DNA of 64,000 bases from Alloalcanivorax marinus (GCF_016906305.1 NZ_JADDOL010000015.1:1-64000); one strand, 5' to 3'. Counted from the first letter of the stretch, positions 26,569-36,878 are shown. A program made the numbers and translations. Notes: a model not told the origin generated them from the letters alone.

Positions 26569-27432
26569 TCATTCAATGTTCTGCACCTGCTCGCGCATCT
26601 GCTCGATCAGCACCTTCAGTTCCACCGCGGCGGCGGTGGTTTCCGCGTCCACGGATTTGGAGGCCAGGGTGTTGGCTTCCCGGTTCAGTTCCTGCATCAG
26701 GAAGTCCAGGCGCCGGCCCACCGGGCCGCCCTTGGTGACCACCCGGCGCACCTCGGCCACGTGGGTCACCAGGCGGTCCAGTTCCTCGTCCACATCCATC
26801 TTCTGGGCGGCCAGCACCAGTTCCTGTTCCAGGCGGTCCGGGTCGGGGCTGTCCACCGCGTCCTGGACGCGCTGTTTGAGGCGCTCGCGCAGGGCGTCAC
26901 GGATCGCCGGCAGCGCCTGACGGACCCGCTCCACTTCCTGTTCCACCCGGTCCAGGCGGTCGAGGATCATCTTGCCCAGTTGTTCGCCTTCCCGTTCGCG
27001 GGTTTCCAGCAGGGCGTCCAGGGCCTGGTCGAGCAGTTCCAGGGCGGCGGCCTCCAGGGCGTCGCCGTCGATCTGGCGGGCGCTGAGCACGCCGGGGAAC
27101 TGCAGCACTTCCAGGGGGTTCACCTGACCGGCGTGCAGCACCAGGTCGCCGACCCGGCGGGCGGCCTCGGAGAGGCGCTTGACCAGGGGCTCGTTGAGTT
27201 CCAGCTCGGCGTCGGTGGCGTCGGGCTGGTAGCGCAGGGTGATATCGACCTTGCCGCGGCCGAGGCGCTGGCGGCAGCGTTCCCGGGTGGCGTTCTCCAG
27301 GCCGCGCAGGGCGTCGGGCAGCCGTGGCATCAGTTCCAGGTAGCGGTGGTTCACCGAGCGGAGTTCCCAGGCCAGTTCGGCGCCCTGGAGGTGGCGGTCG
27401 GCGCGGGCAAAGGCGGTCATGCTACGGATCAT
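26569..27432 (-). CDS. yicC: YicC-family endoribonuclease-like protein
   Basis: A 287-residue YicC with the typical start MIRSMTAFAR and the conserved C-terminus KVLIEQMREQVQNIE. YicC-family proteins act in RNA turnover and stress adaptation. The gene is complete to its normal end, so integration next to it has preserved the reading frame. It is divergent from rph, as in many gammaproteobacteria. Confidence 0.95.
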   Translation of the reverse strand: MIRSMTAFARADRHLQGAELAWELRSVNHRYLELMPRLPDALRGLENATRERCRQRLGRGKVDITLRYQPDATDAELELNEPLVKRLSEAARRVGDLVLHAGQVNPLEVLQFPGVLSARQIDGDALEAAALELLDQALDALLETREREGEQLGKMILDRLDRVEQEVERVRQALPAIRDALRERLKQRVQDAVDSPDPDRLEQELVLAAQKMDVDEELDRLVTHVAEVRRVVTKGGPVGRRLDFLMQELNREANTLASKSVDAETTAAAVELKVLIEQMREQVQNIE

Positions 27433-27592
27433 GGGGTTCCCCGTGGTCTGGTTGCGGATGGGTGGGTCGGGTGCAATGGAGGTCGGCTGAGCCCGACAGT
27501 GTACCGGTTCACACCGTCGCTGACATGGCCCGTCACGGTGGCCCGGCCGGCGCGCCGGCGGTGGCGCCTCGCACAGGGTGGCGGGGGTTCGC

Positions 27593-27598
27593 TACAAT
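27593..27598 (+). promoter_or_regulatory. Probable -10 element of the rph promoter
   Basis: TACAAT lies 30 bases upstream of the rph ATG in the gap shared with yicC. No clear -35 is visible at 17 bases, so this is a weak call. Confidence 0.35.
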
Positions 27599-27628
27599 GG
27601 TGGTCTTTTCATCCATCAAGGAGTTTTC

Positions 27629-28348
27629 ATGCGCCCTTCCGGCCGACAGCCTGACCAGATGCGCGAAGTGTCCTTCGTGCGCGATTTCACCATGCACGCC
27701 GAAGGTTCGGTGCTGGTGACCTTCGGTAACACCAAGGTGCTGTGCACCGCGTCCGTGGAGGACGGTGTGCCGCGCTTCCTGAAAGGCAAGGGTCAGGGCT
27801 GGATCACCGCCGAGTACGGCATGTTGCCCCGGGCCACCCACACCCGGTCCGGCCGGGAGGCGGCGCGCGGCAAGCAGGGCGGGCGCACCCTGGAGATTCA
27901 GCGCCTGATCGGCCGTTCGCTGCGCGCGGCGGTGGATCTCAAGAAGCTGGGCGAGAACACCATTTTCCTGGATTGCGACGTGCTGCAGGCCGACGGCGGC
28001 ACCCGCACGGCGGCCATTTCCGGGGCCTGCGTGGCGCTGGTGGATGCCTTCACCACGCTGCTGGAGCGCAAACGCATCAAGGAAGACCCGCTCAACGGGC
28101 TGATCGCCTCCGTGTCGGTGGGCCTGTACAAGGGCGAGCCGGTGCTGGATCTGGATTATGATGAAGATTCCAACGCCGACACGGACATGAACGTGGTGAT
28201 GACCCAGCATGGCGGTTTCGTGGAAATCCAGGGCACCGCCGAGGGCGATGAGCCGTTCACCCGGCAGCAGTCCGATACCCTGCTGGGGCTGGCCGAGAAG
28301 GGCATCGCCGAGATCGTTCAGAAGCAACAGGCCGTGCTCGGCTGGTGA
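27629..28348 (+). CDS. rph: Ribonuclease PH
   Basis: A 239-residue phosphorolytic 3'-5' exoribonuclease that trims tRNA 3' ends. The start [15 protein letters not shown], the central [10 protein letters not shown] and the [19 protein letters not shown] segment are diagnostic. The ATG at 27629 has AAGGAG upstream; an upstream in-frame start is not supported. The gene is full length, and pyrE follows 17 bases later. Confidence 0.97.
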   Translation: MRPSGRQPDQMREVSFVRDFTMHAEGSVLVTFGNTKVLCTASVEDGVPRFLKGKGQGWITAEYGMLPRATHTRSGREAARGKQGGRTLEIQRLIGRSLRAAVDLKKLGENTIFLDCDVLQADGGTRTAAISGACVALVDAFTTLLERKRIKEDPLNGLIASVSVGLYKGEPVLDLDYDEDSNADTDMNVVMTQHGGFVEIQGTAEGDEPFTRQQSDTLLGLAEKGIAEIVQKQQAVLGW

Positions 28349-28365
28349 GCCGGGGGGAGACACCC

Positions 28366-29016
28366 ATGAAGAACTACAAGAAGCACTTTCTGCGCTTCGC
28401 CGAGGAGCGTCAGGCACTGAAGTTCGGTGAGTTCACGCTCAAGTCGGGGCGCATCAGCCCCTACTTCTTCAATGCCGGCACTTTCTACACCGGCGAGGCG
28501 CTGGCGCGCCTGGGCCGCTACTACGCCGACGCCATCGTCGAGTCCGGCATCGAATTCGACATGCTGTTCGGCCCCGCCTACAAGGGCATCCCGCTGGTGG
28601 CGGCGGTGTCCGTGGCGCTGGCGGAACACCATGGCCGGGACCTGCCCTGGGCCTTTAACCGCAAGGAGGCCAAGGACCATGGCGAGGGCGGCTGGCTGGT
28701 GGGCGCGCCCCTGCGGGGCCGGGCCCTGGTGATCGACGACGTGATCACCGCCGGCACCGCCATCCGCGAGGTGGCGGGCCTGTTCGAGAAGACCGAGGCC
28801 AGCATCGCCGGGGTGTTCGTGGCGGTGGACCGCCAGGAGCGCGGGCGCGGCGAGCTGTCCGCCATCCAGGAGGTGCAGGACACCCTGGGCGTGCCGGTGC
28901 GCAGCATCGTCAGCATGACCGACATCATCGGCTGGCTGGAGGAGCAGGCCGACCGCGAGGCGGACCGGGCGGCCATGCAGGCCTACCGGGACGAATACGG
29001 AGTGGCCGGCGCGTGA
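28366..29016 (+). CDS. pyrE: Orotate phosphoribosyltransferase
   Basis: A 216-residue enzyme making OMP from orotate and PRPP in pyrimidine synthesis. The conserved [14 protein letters not shown] start, [11 protein letters not shown] and the PRPP loop [15 protein letters not shown] are present. The ATG at 28366 has a GGGGGAGA ribosome site. It is in an operon with rph, and its stop overlaps the start of the next gene. Confidence 0.97.
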   Translation: MKNYKKHFLRFAEERQALKFGEFTLKSGRISPYFFNAGTFYTGEALARLGRYYADAIVESGIEFDMLFGPAYKGIPLVAAVSVALAEHHGRDLPWAFNRKEAKDHGEGGWLVGAPLRGRALVIDDVITAGTAIREVAGLFEKTEASIAGVFVAVDRQERGRGELSAIQEVQDTLGVPVRSIVSMTDIIGWLEEQADREADRAAMQAYRDEYGVAGA

Positions 29017-29660
29017 AACGGGCGGCGGTGCTGTGGCTGCTGCCGGTGCTGTGGTGGCCGGCCCTGTCGCCGGCGGCGCCGGCCCGTCCGGACCCGGAGG
29101 CCGGCACGGTGATGTACCGCCACACCACCCCGGACGGCAACATCGCCATCAGCGCCACCCTCAGCCAGCAGGCGATCTTCGCCGGTTACCAGGTGCTCGA
29201 CCACAACGGTCGGGTGCTCAAGGAGGTGGCGCCGGCGCCGCCGGAGGCACAGGCGCGCCGGCGTCAGGAGTTGGCGCAGCGGCAACAGGCGGAGCGCCAG
29301 GCCCGGCAGGACGAGGAATTGCGGCGTCTGTACGCCGGCCCGGAGGACGCGGTGCGCGCCCGCGAGCGGCAGGTGGATGCCCTGGAGCTGAAAATCGGCT
29401 ACGCCCGCAACACCCTGGTGCAGCTGGAAAACAAGCGCGACGAGGAAATCCGTAACGCGGCGCGGGCGGAACGGGCCGGCCGCGATGTGCCGGACGGCAC
29501 CCGCGAGGCCATCGAGCGCTACAATCGCCAGATCGCCGACACCCGCGAGGAGATGGCCGCCCACCACCAGGACATCGAGGCGGTGCGCGCCCAGTACGAG
29601 CCGATCATCGAGCGGCTGCGCCAGTTGGAAGCCGGCGGCCGCTCATCCCCCACTCCGTAG
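29013..29660 (+). CDS. Secreted coiled-coil protein with DUF4124-like N-terminus
   Basis: A 215-residue protein with a Sec signal peptide (hydrophobic core then SPAAPA), a short domain ([15 protein letters not shown]) like DUF4124, and a long Arg/Glu/Gln-rich coiled coil to the end. The GTG start overlaps the pyrE stop. Periplasmic location is likely; the function is unknown. Confidence 0.75.
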   Translation: MKRAAVLWLLPVLWWPALSPAAPARPDPEAGTVMYRHTTPDGNIAISATLSQQAIFAGYQVLDHNGRVLKEVAPAPPEAQARRRQELAQRQQAERQARQDEELRRLYAGPEDAVRARERQVDALELKIGYARNTLVQLENKRDEEIRNAARAERAGRDVPDGTREAIERYNRQIADTREEMAAHHQDIEAVRAQYEPIIERLRQLEAGGRSSPTP

Positions 29661-29695
29661 GAACGCCGTTCGGCCGCTCCCGCGGAAAAACGGGG

Positions 29696-30283
29696 TTATT
29701 CCCGGAACACGGTGGGCGCCAGCAGCGCCCATTGCTCCGGCCAGTCCTGGCCCGGGCGAATGCGAAAGCCGGACCGCACGAACTGGGCGATGCGCCCTTC
29801 CACCACCGCCATCAGCAGGTTGGCGGTCACCGTGGGCGTGGCCCGGGTGCGTTTGTCTTCCTTGAACTCGGCGTCGCGCACCACCTGTTTGATCTGGCTC
29901 TCCACCCGGTCGTAGAACTGCTGGATGCGGCGGTGCAGCCGCTCGTTCTCGCCGGTCAGGGCGTCGCCGGTGAGCAGCCGGGTGATGCCCGGATTGCGCT
30001 CGGTGAAGCCCAGGATCAGGGTCAGGATCTGCTCCACCTGCATCAGCGCGTGGCCTTCGCCGGTGATGCGGTTGATGCGCGAGAAGATCGCGTCCTCGAT
30101 GAAGTCGATCAATCCCTCGAACATCTTCGCCTTGCTGGGAAAATGCCGATACAGGGCGGCTTCCGATACCCCCACTTCCCGCGCCAGCCCGGCGGTGGTG
30201 ATGCGCCCGCCGGGCTCGGCCTCCAGCATGTGTGCCAGGGCCTGCAGGATTTGCTCCTTTCTGGATGGTTTGTTCTCGGTCAT
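29696..30283 (-). CDS. slmA: Nucleoid occlusion factor SlmA (TetR family)
   Basis: A 195-residue TetR-type protein with HTH TTAGLAREVGVSEAALYRHFPSK and the SlmA ligand region. SlmA binds DNA sites and blocks FtsZ ring assembly over the nucleoid. The ATG at 30283 gives the canonical MTENKPSRKEQILQ start. It lies downstream of argB, separated by a REP-like palindrome. Confidence 0.93.
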   Translation of the reverse strand: MTENKPSRKEQILQALAHMLEAEPGGRITTAGLAREVGVSEAALYRHFPSKAKMFEGLIDFIEDAIFSRINRITGEGHALMQVEQILTLILGFTERNPGITRLLTGDALTGENERLHRRIQQFYDRVESQIKQVVRDAEFKEDKRTRATPTVTANLLMAVVEGRIAQFVRSGFRIRPGQDWPEQWALLAPTVFRE

Positions 30284-30313
30284 GCGGTGCTTCCCTTTTC
30301 CCCCCGGGTGGCA

Positions 30314-30377
30314 ATCGCGGCTGAAGCCGCTCCTACAAAACGGTTCGCGCCCTCGTAGGAGCGGCTTCAGCCGCGAT
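30314..30377. repeat. REP-like 23-base inverted repeat
   Basis: A 23-base arm at 30314-30336 (ATCGCGGCTGAAGCCGCTCC then TAC) is exactly inverted at 30355-30377 with an 18-base loop. The GTAGGAGCGGCTTCAGCCGC motif is the REP type common in Pseudomonas-like genomes. It sits between argB and slmA and would form a strong RNA hairpin. Confidence 0.85.
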
Positions 30378-30393
30378 TCCGTCGTGTCCCGAT

Positions 30394-31314
<921 letters not shown>

Positions 31315-33204
31315 TCAAAAAGGCAGTTCCAGGGCGGCGAAGGCCCGGGCACTGTCGCCGCTCTGCAACGACAGAATCTCCAGCAGCCGGGCGGCGGCAT
31401 AGAACCCGTCGTCGAACCCGAACCAGCGATCGGCGAAGCATATATGCCCGTCGCCGTCGCCGGCCAGCGGTGCCCCGCTTTCCCGCAGCCGCGCCTTCAG
31501 TGCCGTGATGCCGGCCTCCGGCGCGATCACCGGCCGGCCGCCCAATTGGCGTACCGGCGTCGAGAGGGCACCGCCGCATTCTACGTCGAACAGCACGTCG
31601 CTGCCCGGATTCCGGCTCAGCACATCCCGGGCCAGCAGCAATAGTACCCGGCGCGGGTCCACGGTGGTGCCGTCCGCGGCCACCACCGTCAGGCGGGTGC
31701 CGTCGGCGTTCCAGGCCAGCCCCAGGTCCGCGCCGGCCGCGGGCACCGCCGCCGCCAGCCCGGCGTCGTCCGCCCGCTGTACCGTGCAGCCCAGTTCCTG
31801 GAACAGCGCCTCGGCGCCCGGGTCCGGCGCTTCGATCACCACCTTCATGGGGCGCGCCAGCACGATGTCGTCGCCCAGGTCGCGCCAATAGCGCGGCGCC
31901 GGGTCGCGGGTTTCCCGTTCGCCGTGGCCCTGGTCCAGGCGGCCTTCGCGCAGGCGCTGGCCGAGGGCGGAGAGGGCGTCGCCGGTCAGGGTGGCGCCTT
32001 CCAGCCGCACTTCCAGGGTGGGGCCGTCGGTGTTGCCGCCCAGGTACAGGCCGCTCTGCGACTCCAGCACCTCGGTGGCGTAGTACAGCACGGGGCGGGG
32101 GGCGACGCCCAGGTCCAGAATCGGCCGGCCGCTGGCCAGCAGGCCCGCCGCCAGGGCCTCGTACAGAGCCTCGTACAGGAGGGCATCGCCGGGCCCATCC
32201 GGGTGGTACGGTGCCCGGGCCAGAAACAGCGCGGGCTGGCCCACGGCCCCGGCCTCGGTGCCGATGGCCCGGCCCAGGTGGCGCAGGGCCTCGGCGTCCA
32301 GTCCCGGGCCGCCCAGATGGTCGGCGCGGAACAGGTCTTCGTCGAGCTCAGGGCCCGGCGGGGGAGCCGGCCGGGCCGGCACGCTGGCCGGGGGCGGGTC
32401 GGGCCGTTTCGCCCTGGTCGGTGTGGTCGGCGTGGCGCTGGGTTTGCCGGCGGGCGCCGCCGGCGGTGGCGCGCGGCGGCGTCGCAGCACCAGCGCCAGG
32501 GCCGTGCCCAACAGAATCAATGCGGCGACGCCGCCCGCCGGCAGCAGCAGGGCGGCCCAGGCCGGCATCGCGGGGGGCACCGCCACGGTCAGGCGGAACG
32601 GGCCGCTTTGCGCGCGCGAGCGGGGGGCCGATTCGCCGGCATCGGCGCCGTGCCGGAGCACGGTCAGGCCATCCTGTTCCAGGGTCAGGGTGGCGCCGGC
32701 GGGGAGTTGGCGGGCGCTGTCGGCGAGCCAGCGGTCCAGGGCGTGTTCCAGAATCAGTGCGCCACCGGGCCCGGCGCGGGCCAGCAGCAGGGCCGGTTGG
32801 GTGCCGCCCCGGGATGACAGGGTGGTGTCGCCCTGCTCCGCCAACTGACGCAGCAGGTCCTGCAACACATAGGAAAGACCCGGGTCCAGGGCGGCGGCGG
32901 TGGGCACCAGCAGCAGGCGGCGGCCCTGGTCGTCCGGGCCGTCCTCGACCAGGCGGTCGCCGGCGAGGGCATCACGGGCCCGGGGGGTGCGCGCCTGCTC
33001 GTCCAGGTGACGCCGGTCCCGTGCGATCAGGCCGCCCAGCGACGCCGCCCGCTCCTTTACCTGGACGCTGGCGGCGTCGGCCGCCTGCTGCTGGGCCCGC
33101 AGCTGAAGATAATGGTCCAGCCCCCCGGCGGCGGCACCGACCAACAGCGCCGCGACCAACAGCAGCGGCGCCGGCCCGCTGAACGGGTTCTTGCTGTGCG
33201 CCAT
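31315..33204 (-). CDS. Membrane-anchored AlgC-like protein lacking phosphohexomutase catalytic motifs
   Basis: A 629-residue protein. It has one membrane segment near 13-33, a periplasmic region, a second segment near 215-240, a Pro-rich linker, then an AlgC-type domain from about 288. It occupies the usual algC position between dut and argB. The catalytic serine loop (TGSHNP in AlgC) reads GLYLGGNTDGP at 385-395. The metal loop DGDGDR reads AWNADGTR at 498-504. The sugar loop GEMSGHI reads GDGDGHI near 582-588. It stops soon after YAAARLLEILS, so the fourth domain is missing. It is probably a pseudoenzyme with a binding or structural role; a true mutase may exist elsewhere. Confidence 0.8.
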   Translation of the reverse strand: MAHSKNPFSGPAPLLLVAALLVGAAAGGLDHYLQLRAQQQAADAASVQVKERAASLGGLIARDRRHLDEQARTPRARDALAGDRLVEDGPDDQGRRLLLVPTAAALDPGLSYVLQDLLRQLAEQGDTTLSSRGGTQPALLLARAGPGGALILEHALDRWLADSARQLPAGATLTLEQDGLTVLRHGADAGESAPRSRAQSGPFRLTVAVPPAMPAWAALLLPAGGVAALILLGTALALVLRRRRAPPPAAPAGKPSATPTTPTRAKRPDPPPASVPARPAPPPGPELDEDLFRADHLGGPGLDAEALRHLGRAIGTEAGAVGQPALFLARAPYHPDGPGDALLYEALYEALAAGLLASGRPILDLGVAPRPVLYYATEVLESQSGLYLGGNTDGPTLEVRLEGATLTGDALSALGQRLREGRLDQGHGERETRDPAPRYWRDLGDDIVLARPMKVVIEAPDPGAEALFQELGCTVQRADDAGLAAAVPAAGADLGLAWNADGTRLTVVAADGTTVDPRRVLLLLARDVLSRNPGSDVLFDVECGGALSTPVRQLGGRPVIAPEAGITALKARLRESGAPLAGDGDGHICFADRWFGFDDGFYAAARLLEILSLQSGDSARAFAALELPF

Positions 33205-33288
33205 GCTCCCCCCTTTTATTTGTTTCTTCGCGGCCGGGCGGCGTTCCGCTGAAGCCGCGATGGGCGCTCCCCAGCGCCCGGTACTCGC

Positions 33289-33741
33289 TTATTGCCGGCC
33301 GCTGTGGCCGAAGCCGCCCTCGCCCCGTTCGGTGTCGGTAAAAGCGTCCACCCGACGCAGGGCCACCTGCATCACCGGCACCACCACCAGCTGGGCGATG
33401 CGCTCGCCGGGCTCCACGGTGAAGGTGTCCCGTCCCCGATTCCAGCAGGACACCATCAGCTGACCCTGGTAGTCGGAGTCGATCAGGCCGACCAGGTTGC
33501 CCAGCACGATGCCGTGCTTATGGCCCAGCCCGGAGCGCGGCAGAATCAGCCCGGCGTAAGCCGGGTCGGCGATGTGAATCGCCAGGCCGGTGGGCAGCAG
33601 GGTGGTGTCGCCGGGCGCCAGGGTCAGCGGAGCGTCCACCATGGCGCGCAGGTCGAGACCGGCGGAACCGGTGGTGGCGTATTCGGGCAGCGGAAAATCC
33701 CGGCCCAGGCGCGGGTCGAGCAGGCGGTATTGCAGTTCCAC
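33289..33741 (-). CDS. dut: dUTP diphosphatase
   Basis: A 150-residue trimeric dUTPase with its five motifs, including [35 protein letters not shown] and the Gly-rich C-terminal [10 protein letters not shown]. It removes dUTP and supplies dUMP. It lies between coaBC and the AlgC-like gene. Confidence 0.97.
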   Translation of the reverse strand: MELQYRLLDPRLGRDFPLPEYATTGSAGLDLRAMVDAPLTLAPGDTTLLPTGLAIHIADPAYAGLILPRSGLGHKHGIVLGNLVGLIDSDYQGQLMVSCWNRGRDTFTVEPGERIAQLVVVPVMQVALRRVDAFTDTERGEGGFGHSGRQ

Positions 33742-33858
33742 GGTGTCGGGGCACTCCGGTTCAAAGGGCGGGGCCGGCGGCGCCGGCGCATTAAACCGCT
33801 ACTTTACCACCGGGTGCCCGGGTTTGCAGAGGTCGACCAAGGGAGTGGTGGCGGGGCC

Positions 33859-35055
33859 TCAGCTGTGGCGGATGGCGATCAGCTCGATCAGCTGCTTGGC
33901 GATCTGCGCCTTGGACGCCAGCGGCAGCACCTTGTGGCCATTGGGCCAGATCACGGTGAGGGCGTTGTTGTCGCTGTTGAAGCCCACGTCGCTGCCGGAC
34001 ACGTCGTTGGTGGCGATCATGTCCAGGTTCTTGTTCTTCAGCTTGCCCTGGGCGTACTCGATCACGTCCTGGGTCTCGGCGGCGAAGCCCACGGTGAAGG
34101 GGCGGTTGGCGTGGTCGGCCACGGCGGCGATGATGTCCGGGTTCTTCACCAGGGTCAGGTGAATCTCCTCGGTGGATTTCTTGATCTTGTGATCCGCGGT
34201 GACGGTGGGGCGGTAGTCGGCCACGGCGGCGGTGGCGATGAAGATGTCGCAGCCTTTTTCCACCGCGTCCAGGCTGGCCTGGTACATCTCCTCGGCGCGC
34301 ACCACGTCAATGCGCTCCACCCGGTTGGGGGTGTCCAGCACCACCGGTCCGGCGATCAGGGTCACCCGGGCGCCGGCCTCGGCGGCGGCGGCGGCCAGGG
34401 CGAAGCCCATCTTCCCGGAGCTCTTGTTGGTCAGGTAGCGCACCGGGTCGATGGGCTCCCGGGTGGGCCCGGCGGTGATCACCACGTGGCGGCCGGTGAG
34501 CAGTTCATAATCGAACACATCCGCCGCCTGGCGGATGATCTCCTCCGGCTCCTGCATGCGACCCGGGCCCACTTCGCCACAGGCCTGGCCGCCGCTGCCG
34601 GGGCCGAAAATGTGCACGCCTTTTTCCTGCAGGATCAGCTGGTTTTTCTGGGTGGCCGGGTCCGCCCACATTTGCTGGTTCATGGCCGGCGCCACCGCCA
34701 CCGGGGCGCCGGTGGCCAGACACAGGGTGCTGAGCAGGTCATTGCCGTGGCCGTAGGCCAGCCGCGCCAGGAAGTTGGCGGAGGCCGGGGCGATCAGTAC
34801 CAGATCCGCCCAGCGGGCCAGCTCGATATGGCCCATGGCCGCCTCGGCGCGGGGGTCCAGCAGATCGGTGTGCACCGGATGCCCGGACAGGGCTTGCATG
34901 GTGAGCGGCGTGATGAACTCGCAGGCGCCCTGGGTCATGACCACGCGCACTTCGGCGCCGGCGTCCTGCAGGCGGCGCACCAGGTCGGCGCTCTTGTAGG
35001 CGGCGATGCCGCCGGTCACGCCGAGGAGGATTCGCTTGTTGACCAGTCGCTGCAT
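33859..35055 (-). CDS. coaBC: Bifunctional phosphopantothenoylcysteine decarboxylase/synthetase
   Basis: A 398-residue two-domain enzyme of coenzyme A synthesis. The N-terminal flavoprotein decarboxylase has [16 protein letters not shown] and APAMNQQMW. The C-terminal synthetase begins near [20 protein letters not shown]. It is divergent from radC and first in the coaBC-dut-algC-argB order. Confidence 0.97.
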   Translation of the reverse strand: MQRLVNKRILLGVTGGIAAYKSADLVRRLQDAGAEVRVVMTQGACEFITPLTMQALSGHPVHTDLLDPRAEAAMGHIELARWADLVLIAPASANFLARLAYGHGNDLLSTLCLATGAPVAVAPAMNQQMWADPATQKNQLILQEKGVHIFGPGSGGQACGEVGPGRMQEPEEIIRQAADVFDYELLTGRHVVITAGPTREPIDPVRYLTNKSSGKMGFALAAAAAEAGARVTLIAGPVVLDTPNRVERIDVVRAEEMYQASLDAVEKGCDIFIATAAVADYRPTVTADHKIKKSTEEIHLTLVKNPDIIAAVADHANRPFTVGFAAETQDVIEYAQGKLKNKNLDMIATNDVSGSDVGFNSDNNALTVIWPNGHKVLPLASKAQIAKQLIELIAIRHS

Positions 35056-35147
35056 GCTGTCATTCCGTACAGTATTTTAAGATTTGGCTTACACGGTGGG
35101 TAGCCGATGTCGTCTGCCGTGGCGGTGGCGGCTTTGGTGTAATGGGT

Positions 35148-35231
35148 GCCGCGGCGGTCGGAAACGGGCCGCGGCGTTCGGCAACCAGGGCCGCGGCGTT
35201 CAGAAACAGGACCGCGGCGTTCAGAAACAGG
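35148..35231. repeat. Four tandem copies of a 20-22 base repeat between coaBC and radC
   Basis: Units begin at 35148, 35168, 35190 and 35211. The last two are nearly identical (CCGCGGCGTTCAGAAACAGG); the first two are diverged. The block fills much of the divergent promoter region, so copy number could affect coaBC or radC expression. Confidence 0.8.
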
Positions 35232-35302
35232 GCAATAGAGTAGCACCAGCGTTGGCGGGCCGCATCAGGGTAGCGGCGGGCGTGCCGCGAAAGGGAGGTA
35301 AT

Positions 35303-35980
35303 ATGGCGATCTGTGATTGGCCCAAGGAAGAGCGGCCGAGGGAAAAGCTGCTGGAGCGGGGGGCGGCGTCGCTGAGCGACGCTGAACTGCTGGCGATCTT
35401 TCTGCGCAGCGGCTCCCGGGGCCGTACCGCGGTGGACGTGGGCCGCGACCTGTTGAAGCGTACCGGCAGCCTGCGCGGCCTGCTGGATCTGCCGCCGGCG
35501 CGACTGGCGCAACTGCCGGGGATGCGTTCGGTGAACCGGCGGGCGCTGGTGCTGGGTGCGTTGGAACTGGGCAAGCGCTATCTGGCCACGGAGCTGAAGC
35601 GGGGCTTCAGCCTGGACAATCCGGAGCCGGCGGCGCGGCTGCTCACCGCGGAATTGCGCGGCGAGCCCCGGGAGGTGTTCGCGGTGTTGTTCCTGGACAA
35701 CAAACATCGGGTGATCGGCTTCGAGAAGATGTTCTACGGCACCGTTGATGGCGCCGCGGTCTATCCCCGGGAGGTGGTGCGGCGGGCTCTGGAATACAAC
35801 GCGGCCAGCGTGATCGTGGCGCACAACCACCCGTCCGGGGTGGCCGAGCCCAGCCAGGCGGACCGCGACGTCACCGACCGGCTGCGCAAGGCGCTGGATC
35901 TGGTGGACGTGCGGGTGCTGGATCATCTGGTGATCGGCGACGGCCATTGGGAGTCCTTCAGCCGGCGCGGTTGGGTCTGA
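35303..35980 (+). CDS. radC: RadC-family JAB-domain protein
   Basis: A 225-residue RadC homologue. The N-terminal helix-hairpin-helix region (RSLSDAELLAIFLRSG-like) is followed by the JAMM metal motif AHNHPSGVAEPSQAD, then DHLVIGDG. The function in the cell is unsettled. The ATG at 35303 follows GGGAGGT; upstream in-frame sequence is the tandem repeat block. It is followed by the rpmB promoter. Confidence 0.93.
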   Translation: MAICDWPKEERPREKLLERGAASLSDAELLAIFLRSGSRGRTAVDVGRDLLKRTGSLRGLLDLPPARLAQLPGMRSVNRRALVLGALELGKRYLATELKRGFSLDNPEPAARLLTAELRGEPREVFAVLFLDNKHRVIGFEKMFYGTVDGAAVYPREVVRRALEYNAASVIVAHNHPSGVAEPSQADRDVTDRLRKALDLVDVRVLDHLVIGDGHWESFSRRGWV

Positions 35981-35994
35981 ACGCCACTCTTTGC

Positions 35995-36023
35995 TTGAAC
36001 AACGGCCAATGGGATGGTATAAA
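35995..36023 (+). promoter_or_regulatory. Sigma-70-like promoter of rpmB-rpmG
   Basis: TTGAAC (35995-36000), a 17-base spacer and TATAAA (36018-36023) lie about 57 bases upstream of rpmB. Spacing and sequence are close to consensus, as expected for ribosomal protein genes. Confidence 0.75.
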
Positions 36024-36079
36024 ACGCGCCTTTTCCGGGGCTGCCCCGCCCCAAAGTATGTTTCACGGGAGCAAGAATC

Positions 36080-36313
36080 ATGTCCAAGGTTTGCCAGGTG
36101 ACCGGCAAGCGGCCGGTGACGGGCCACAATGTGTCCCACTCCAACATCAAGACCAAGCGCCGCTTCGAGCCGAATCTCCACTACCACCGGTTCTGGGTGG
36201 AAAGCGAAAAGCGCTTCGTGCGCCTGCGGGTGTCCTCCAAGGGCATGCGCATCATCGACAAGAAGGGTATCGATACCGTACTGGCCGATATCCGCGCCCG
36301 TGGCGCACTGTAA
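36080..36313 (+). CDS. rpmB: 50S ribosomal protein L28
   Basis: 77 residues, full length, with the typical start [20 protein letters not shown] and the C-terminus [15 protein letters not shown]. It is followed 13 bases later by rpmG in the universal bacterial pair. Confidence 0.98.
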   Translation: MSKVCQVTGKRPVTGHNVSHSNIKTKRRFEPNLHYHRFWVESEKRFVRLRVSSKGMRIIDKKGIDTVLADIRARGAL

Positions 36314-36326
36314 GGAGAGCTGACAG

Positions 36327-36497
36327 ATGGCATCCGGTCCGATTCGCGAAAAGATCCGTCTGGTGTCCTCCGAGGGCACTGGTCACTTTTACACCACCAC
36401 CAAGAACAAGCGTCTGCATCCCGAGAAGATGGAGACCAAGAAGTTCGATCCGGTGGCACGTAAGCACGTGATCTACAAGGAAGCGAAGATCAAGTAA
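36327..36497 (+). CDS. rpmG: 50S ribosomal protein L33, zinc-free form
   Basis: A 56-residue protein with [20 protein letters not shown] and the end [10 protein letters not shown]. There are no cysteines, so it is the C-minus (zinc-independent) form. AAGGAG precedes the ATG. A terminator follows 43 bases after the stop. Confidence 0.96.
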   Translation: MASGPIREKIRLVSSEGTGHFYTTTKNKRLHPEKMETKKFDPVARKHVIYKEAKIK

Positions 36498-36540
36498 CGC
36501 TTCCTGCTTCCCGCTGCCAGCCTGGCAAGGGGCATCTGAA

Positions 36541-36574
36541 AAACCCGCCGTGGGAGACCCGCGGCGGGTTTTTT
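36541..36574 (+). terminator. Rho-independent terminator after rpmG
   Basis: AAACCCGCCG (36541-36550) and CGGCGGGTTT (36562-36571) form the stem, followed by a T run. It separates the ribosomal genes from the pilus operon. Confidence 0.85.
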
Positions 36575-36759
36575 CGTGTGTCTTGCGTTCAGCGGGGCCC
36601 CTGCCTTTTGTGGCCCGCATCCCGAAAGAAACAATAAATTTCATAACGTCACAAAGTGACGCTTCCCGTTTTCCCCCAAGTTGACCATATTTAAAGTGCG
36701 ACGTGAGTTCCCGTTGAGGGAGCCATTAGCGCCTTTTGTCCGGCGATTTCGGACAGGGC

Positions 36760-36775
36760 CGACAACCGGTTGTCG
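36760..36775. promoter_or_regulatory. 16-base perfect palindrome upstream of flp
   Basis: CGACAACCGGTTGTCG reads the same on both strands. It is 184 bases before the flp start and is a candidate binding site for a dimeric regulator. Confidence 0.55.
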
Positions 36776-36862
36776 CTCTGGAGGTACCGGTCATCGTTCG
36801 GTTATAACAGGTAACTCGTTGATTTATTGGGGGAGTGAAACATCTATGCAAATTCATCCTGT

Positions 36863-36878
36863 TGTGATCAGCATCACA
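36863..36878 (+). promoter_or_regulatory. Perfect CRP/Vfr consensus site upstream of flp
   Basis: TGTGA-TCAGCA-TCACA matches the CRP half-site consensus on both sides with the correct six-base spacer, and the symmetry extends by one base each way. Its centre is about 73 bases before the flp ATG. The Pseudomonas relative Vfr uses the same motif and controls surface pili, so cAMP control of this operon is a reasonable inference. Confidence 0.75.

Noticed and set aside
26524-27654. Long rightward open frame antisense to yicC
   Set aside because: It is a shadow in GC-rich sequence with no ribosome site and Gly/His/Gln-rich translation; yicC on the other strand is clear.
35148-35231. Short CRISPR array
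   Set aside because: The repeats are adjacent with no spacers and no cas genes are nearby.
35060-36379. Long leftward open frame across radC and rpmB
   Set aside because: It lies antisense to two well-conserved genes and the rpmB promoter; low-complexity translation.
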